The notes beneath the pieces are model-generated. The model was not told the origin of the DNA and searched no databases. It saw only the letters and a program-made list of their open reading frames with translations. DNA of 64,000 nucleotides. Source: Rhodocollybia butyracea (Eukaryota; Basidiomycota; Agaricomycetes; Agaricales; Omphalotaceae). The stretch's first letter is position 1; the number at the start of each line of letters is the position of its first letter. Where the stretch lies: contig JADNRY010000126.1 of assembly GCA_015501585.1 (NCBI GenBank), forward strand, positions 62,001-126,000. Direction: 5' to 3'. Made by a program: the position numbers and the translations under genes. This document shows positions 60,587-64,000 of this stretch, one piece after another.

Positions 60587-61213
60587 TAGAGATGTCCACG
60601 AGTCCGGATCCAAGTATACTTGGATCCGGAGCGCAAGTACTTGTGGCCTAAAAGGCCTGACTCATGGGAAACAGGTCACTGACTCGCAAGTACTTGTGGA
60701 TCCGCACACTAATCAAGTAGTTACAGCTATATTCACAAGTGTTTACCATTATTTACTTGCATACAGTGATTTTACAGTGTATAATGCTATTAAAAACCTG
60801 TACTTTACTTGTTACACTAATTTCATACTATGGTATGAAGTAAAAATGTACTGACAGTTAGGCTTTGGATTGTAGACAGCCTACGGCGATTGGGCGCTAA
60901 AATAAGCGCTCAGTCGCTGTGAGCTGTCTACAACCTCAAACATGTGTGGCAGTACTTGATAAGTACTATAATAAATATGATACTATTAATTACTGTAAGT
61001 TTTGATCACCAACAACAAATATATGAGTTCATATTGCTTGCACAAGTCTCACAAGTACTTGCAAGTCAACCGAAAATTGCAAATGTCTGACTTGTGACCC
61101 GTGCCTGACCCGTGGGAAATGGATCCTGGGATCCGCGAGTCACATACTTGCGGGTTTTCCCACGGATCTTACCTGCGAGTACTTGTGAAGACTTGGACTC
61201 GTGGACATCTCTA
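60587..61213 (-). mobile_element. hAT-type MITE, copy 2
   Basis: 627 bp with TAGAGATGTCCAC ends and the 8-bp duplication GTGCTGAA (60579-60586, 61214-61221). It is the same family as 24408-25052 in opposite orientation. Excision restores the D frame (MPSA/EIQDL). Confidence 0.9.
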
Positions 61214-61818
61214 GTGCTGAAATCCAGGATCTACCTTGTCTGAGCAAGTACTTGGACCTTTTGGATATTAATTCCTTGGCACTCCTCCCCAAAGGTACAG
61301 GCGAGGCGCCGGATGAGGTGAAACTCGAGTTTGGATTTGGCTCCATCTCATTTCAAGATGAAAATTTATTTTTGCAATCCGATTTTTGTTATAAGCAAGG
61401 GAACTTGTCGAGTCTCCCCACCACTGAGCCTGCTACCTCTCGTTTGTCATCACACACCTCACGCACTATGTCAAACTCTGACTATGAATTCAAAAAACTC
61501 CGGCATGTCTCCGCTTCGCGTTTTGAAGTTGCAAAGAAGAGCCGGGATGGGGACCACACTACATTTTCATCCCAGCAGGTCCGACTGTATCTTAGGTACA
61601 ATAAGGCTGTTAGGGCCGAGGCGGGACTTCTTTTGTGGTACCCTGCGGGTTATGACTCCTTTGCCGCAGCCTTCAACGGCAAAGACTTGCCCGAGAAGCT
61701 TGTCACCATGGAATTCAATGATGACAACGTGGTTACTGGTCTTTTACATTTAGAGGACCCGTCGCCGAGGGTCAAGATGTTCGGGGTTAACCCCATTCAA
61801 TGCTTCCAGAGGAGGTAA
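61214..61818 (+). pseudogene. C-terminal region of element D polyprotein
   Basis: Continuation after the MITE: EIQDLPCLSKYLDLLDINSL, then a Ser/Thr-rich linker and a C-terminal part with VRLYLRYNKAVRAEAGLLLW ending in a stop at 61816-61818. No named domain recognised. The remaining 3' UTR of D is 61819-61882 plus 63625-63715, ending in the purine-rich GACCAGGAGGGCATA. Confidence 0.65.
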
Positions 61819-61882
61819 ACTCGTCTCATCCATGGACTTGCACAAGGGTTTTGCCTTTTAAATAAAAATTCACATAATGCGC

Positions 61883-63620
61883 TGATACGCCCCGAGACTT
61901 TTTGAGTCTAAAACTAGACTTAAAGCTCACTACTGGATAGTCTTTGCATGATACGTAGTGTTCATACCACTTGGAGGACTTCTCCCAGTGCTGTGTTCAC
62001 TGAAACCCAAATTGGACAAGCTTGTACAACGCCTGTATTGCCACCGCTTCACGCGCACGACGGCCTAACATTGATATCAAAACATCAGCCATTTCGGCCC
62101 ATACTCTCAATTTGATATAATTGATTTACTTGAAACCACCTCACCAGGAGGCCGTTTTCTATGAAACCTTCGATGTTGCAGACCGTTTGGACGATTCTTA
62201 CATCGTTTCACTAGTTAGCACTCAATTACAAGCTTTCCCTTCCATAGGAAATGCTTACTCAGAATGATAATACCTTACTAAGGGTATAAAACTTAGAACA
62301 TGCAAAAGGGCAATCTGGGCAAGAAATAAAATGTACCAGAGACCCTGAAGCACTAGAACGAACGAAAGCAGTGCATAGGCATCCGACGGCATCGAAATAC
62401 CGGTATCCAGGGTACTTCTCTGGTCCCAGAACATGGTTACATCAGTTGTTGGGATAAATGCCTCATTTTCAAATAATTGCATAGCATGATGATACAGGAC
62501 AAGAGTGGGGGTCAAACCGAGTCCGAACAGGTCCCGTCGACGTCCCCTGCCCTCCCGCATTATACCCCATGAGTCCCCCGACCATAGAGACGAGATTTGA
62601 GTAGGTACTAGGAGGAGACATACCTATATGTCTATAGATATGCTCATACTTCAATGCCCATCAATCAGAGACCTTAGAAAATTTATGAACCCTTGAAACG
62701 AGTTTATACAAGTTGGAAATACGGTACAACGTCCCGATACCGGGTGGTTTTCCGATGCTCCAGCATAGAACTGAGATCTGTCCCCTTGGAGCAGTATTTC
62801 AAAGATTAGAATGAAACTTGATGTTGCAGGGCTTAGATGACAATTATCGAAGCGAGAATAGCTGAGATACATTGTTCTTCAAGTCCTCCCTCACTTATAG
62901 AACCTGTGAACTACTGGTTCACACTTACTTACAGTCATAAGTCACTGTAAGTACTGACAATCAAGAATGAATGAAAAAGAACATACCAAGAACTCGAGAT
63001 TGAACATCTATGATCCGAAATGGAACTGAATAGAGTGAAACGACCTCATGGGGCGGTCTCTGTTCACCGCTTCCGGGTCTGATGTAAAATTTCACAATAG
63101 AATTGACCATATGATGCCATACAGCCTCGTATGCAGAGCACATGCTCCCCTTACCAATACTCTTGGCTTCCTTGGGTATATAATCAAGGGGAGACCTCCA
63201 GAAAGAGCAGGCATCCCTCCCCCCCAGGTTAACAAGCTTGCTGTCAAGCTTGTAGTAATAGGGTGCTTCTGGCAGAAGAAAGAACAGAATTATTCAGAGT
63301 GCTTTTGCTTCTGACAGAACTTGAATGAACTTGGATTGCATTTGAACAGACAAAGAAAGAGACCTTGCACTTGTTGTTGTTGTTGTTGATTGATTGAAAG
63401 TTAAAGTCCCAGTCTTGTCTTGTTTGAAAGTTTTGAAGTCCAGAGTCTTGTTTTGAAAGGAATAGTTAAAGTACAAAGAGAACCCCAGAGACTATAGAGC
63501 ATTTTGTGCAATAGAGTCCATTGATCAATCTTGAATTACCCCAGAACTCAAAAGTCTGATTGTGTGTTTGTGTTTGTGTTGTTTTGCCTTCTGCCCACAT
63601 ACCCATAGTTAGCCCTATCA
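61883..63620 (-). mobile_element. Solo LTR C2 (family C)
   Basis: 1,738 bp, TGATACGCCCC...GCCCTATCA, with 4-bp duplication GCGC (61879-61882, 63621-63624). It lies in the 3' UTR of D and is inverted relative to C1. Confidence 0.88.
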
Positions 63621-63715
63621 GCGCTCCACGCACTTAAAATTTGTTACATTTTTTGCTTACTTACTTTTACTCTTGACTTTTGTGTGGTCTTCTTTGTAGA
63701 CCAGGAGGGCATATG

Positions 63716-63855
63716 TAACAGTACAGATCAATCCCTGCCGGACCGATCCTTCCACCCTATATAAGACTTGATTGTACATAGATAGAGATTAGTTTACTTT
63801 GAATCCAGCGCTATCCCTGTCATTCCGAGTATCTCTTCATGTGACTACTGTCACA
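63716..63855 (+). repeat. 3' LTR of element D (140 bp)
   Basis: TGTAACAGTA...TACTGTCACA with 10-bp near-perfect inverted ends, a TATA motif (CTATATAAGA, about 63757) and a purine tract immediately upstream. Assigned to D by position; the 5' partner is missing. Confidence 0.65.
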
Positions 63856-64000
63856 TATTTTCTTTACAATTGGCCAAATCCTATGGTCAATGGTCGAAGC
63901 AGACCAAAAAGACTGGGTAGAAAAATGCCCAATGATGGAATTCACATTGAATTCCAGTGTAAACAAGAGCACAGGGTATGCTCCCTTCGAGGTAGATAAA
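63856..64000 (+). pseudogene. Integrase fragment of a further Gypsy element
   Basis: Open frame to the window end with TIGQILWSMVEADQKDWVEK, CPMMEFTLNSS and STGYAPFEV. This is the segment just after the catalytic Glu in Gypsy integrases. D appears to have inserted into it; the rest lies outside the window. Confidence 0.7.

Larger units (their letters stand above)
47942..63855 (+). mobile_element. Gypsy element D (5' truncated)
   Basis: Plus-strand gag, protease, RT, RNase H, integrase and a chromo-like end. Its 5' end is lost at the junction with B. It contains the Ngaro-like element (48621-54312), an inverted segment (55425-55910), the hAT-type MITE copy 2 and solo LTR C2. The 3' end is a purine-rich GACCAGGAGGGCATA followed by a 140-bp LTR. 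Multiple stops and frameshifts make it inactive. Confidence 0.85.

Noticed and set aside
46181..63620. Inverted 1.7-kb pair bracketing element D as its terminal repeats
   Set aside because: Each copy has its own 4-bp duplication (ACGC, GCGC); C1 lies in the LTR of B and C2 in the 3' UTR of D.

Overview
The window reads as a repeat-rich stretch of a basidiomycete genome, most likely an agaricomycete. The evidence is the very short introns (about 46-64 nt) with GT..AG borders in every host-like gene, a divergent multi-intron G-alpha subunit, a BTB protein, a NACHT-ankyrin protein, and dense nested Ty3/Gypsy, Ngaro-like, hAT and MITE-type elements. No bacterial features, tRNA, rRNA or CRISPR array were seen. 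Exon borders were read by eye.

Left part (1-13.7 kb) is gene-bearing. It holds a tandem pair of small secreted-protein genes (copy 1 frameshifted, copy 2 intact), a weak two-exon candidate, a G-alpha gene with altered catalytic positions, a BTB/POZ gene, an unresolved small locus near 9 kb, and a NACHT P-loop NTPase with 19 near-identical ankyrin repeats and three frameshifts.

Middle part (15.2-47.9 kb) is nested mobile DNA. A foldback MITE precedes a truncated intron-containing gene cut by a 1.55-kb element with 147-bp inverted ends. Next come a decayed hAT transposase, an LTR fragment, and Gypsy element A. A is split by a solo LTR, an AT-rich MITE and a hAT-type MITE; removing each with one target duplication rejoins the reading frame. 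Element B (minus strand, 1,710-bp LTRs) follows, and its gag is split by chromovirus E (628/640-bp LTRs, target duplication GCAAT). E also carries an antisense, intron-containing gene for a Zn(II)2Cys6-type protein with its own TATA box.

Right part (46.2-64 kb) is Gypsy element D (plus strand). Its gag is interrupted by a 5,692-bp tyrosine-recombinase retrotransposon with split direct repeats. D also carries an internal inversion, a second copy of the hAT-type MITE, a solo LTR in its 3' UTR, and its own 140-bp 3' LTR. That LTR abuts an integrase fragment of yet another Gypsy element. B's left flank lies in A and its right flank in D, so B sits at a rearrangement junction.

Most retroelement reading frames are broken. 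Many premature stops are TGA, and several fall where related polyproteins have Arg, as expected from C-to-T change at CGA. The best-preserved mobile coding units are the RT and recombinase frames of the Ngaro-like element and the antisense zinc-cluster gene of E.
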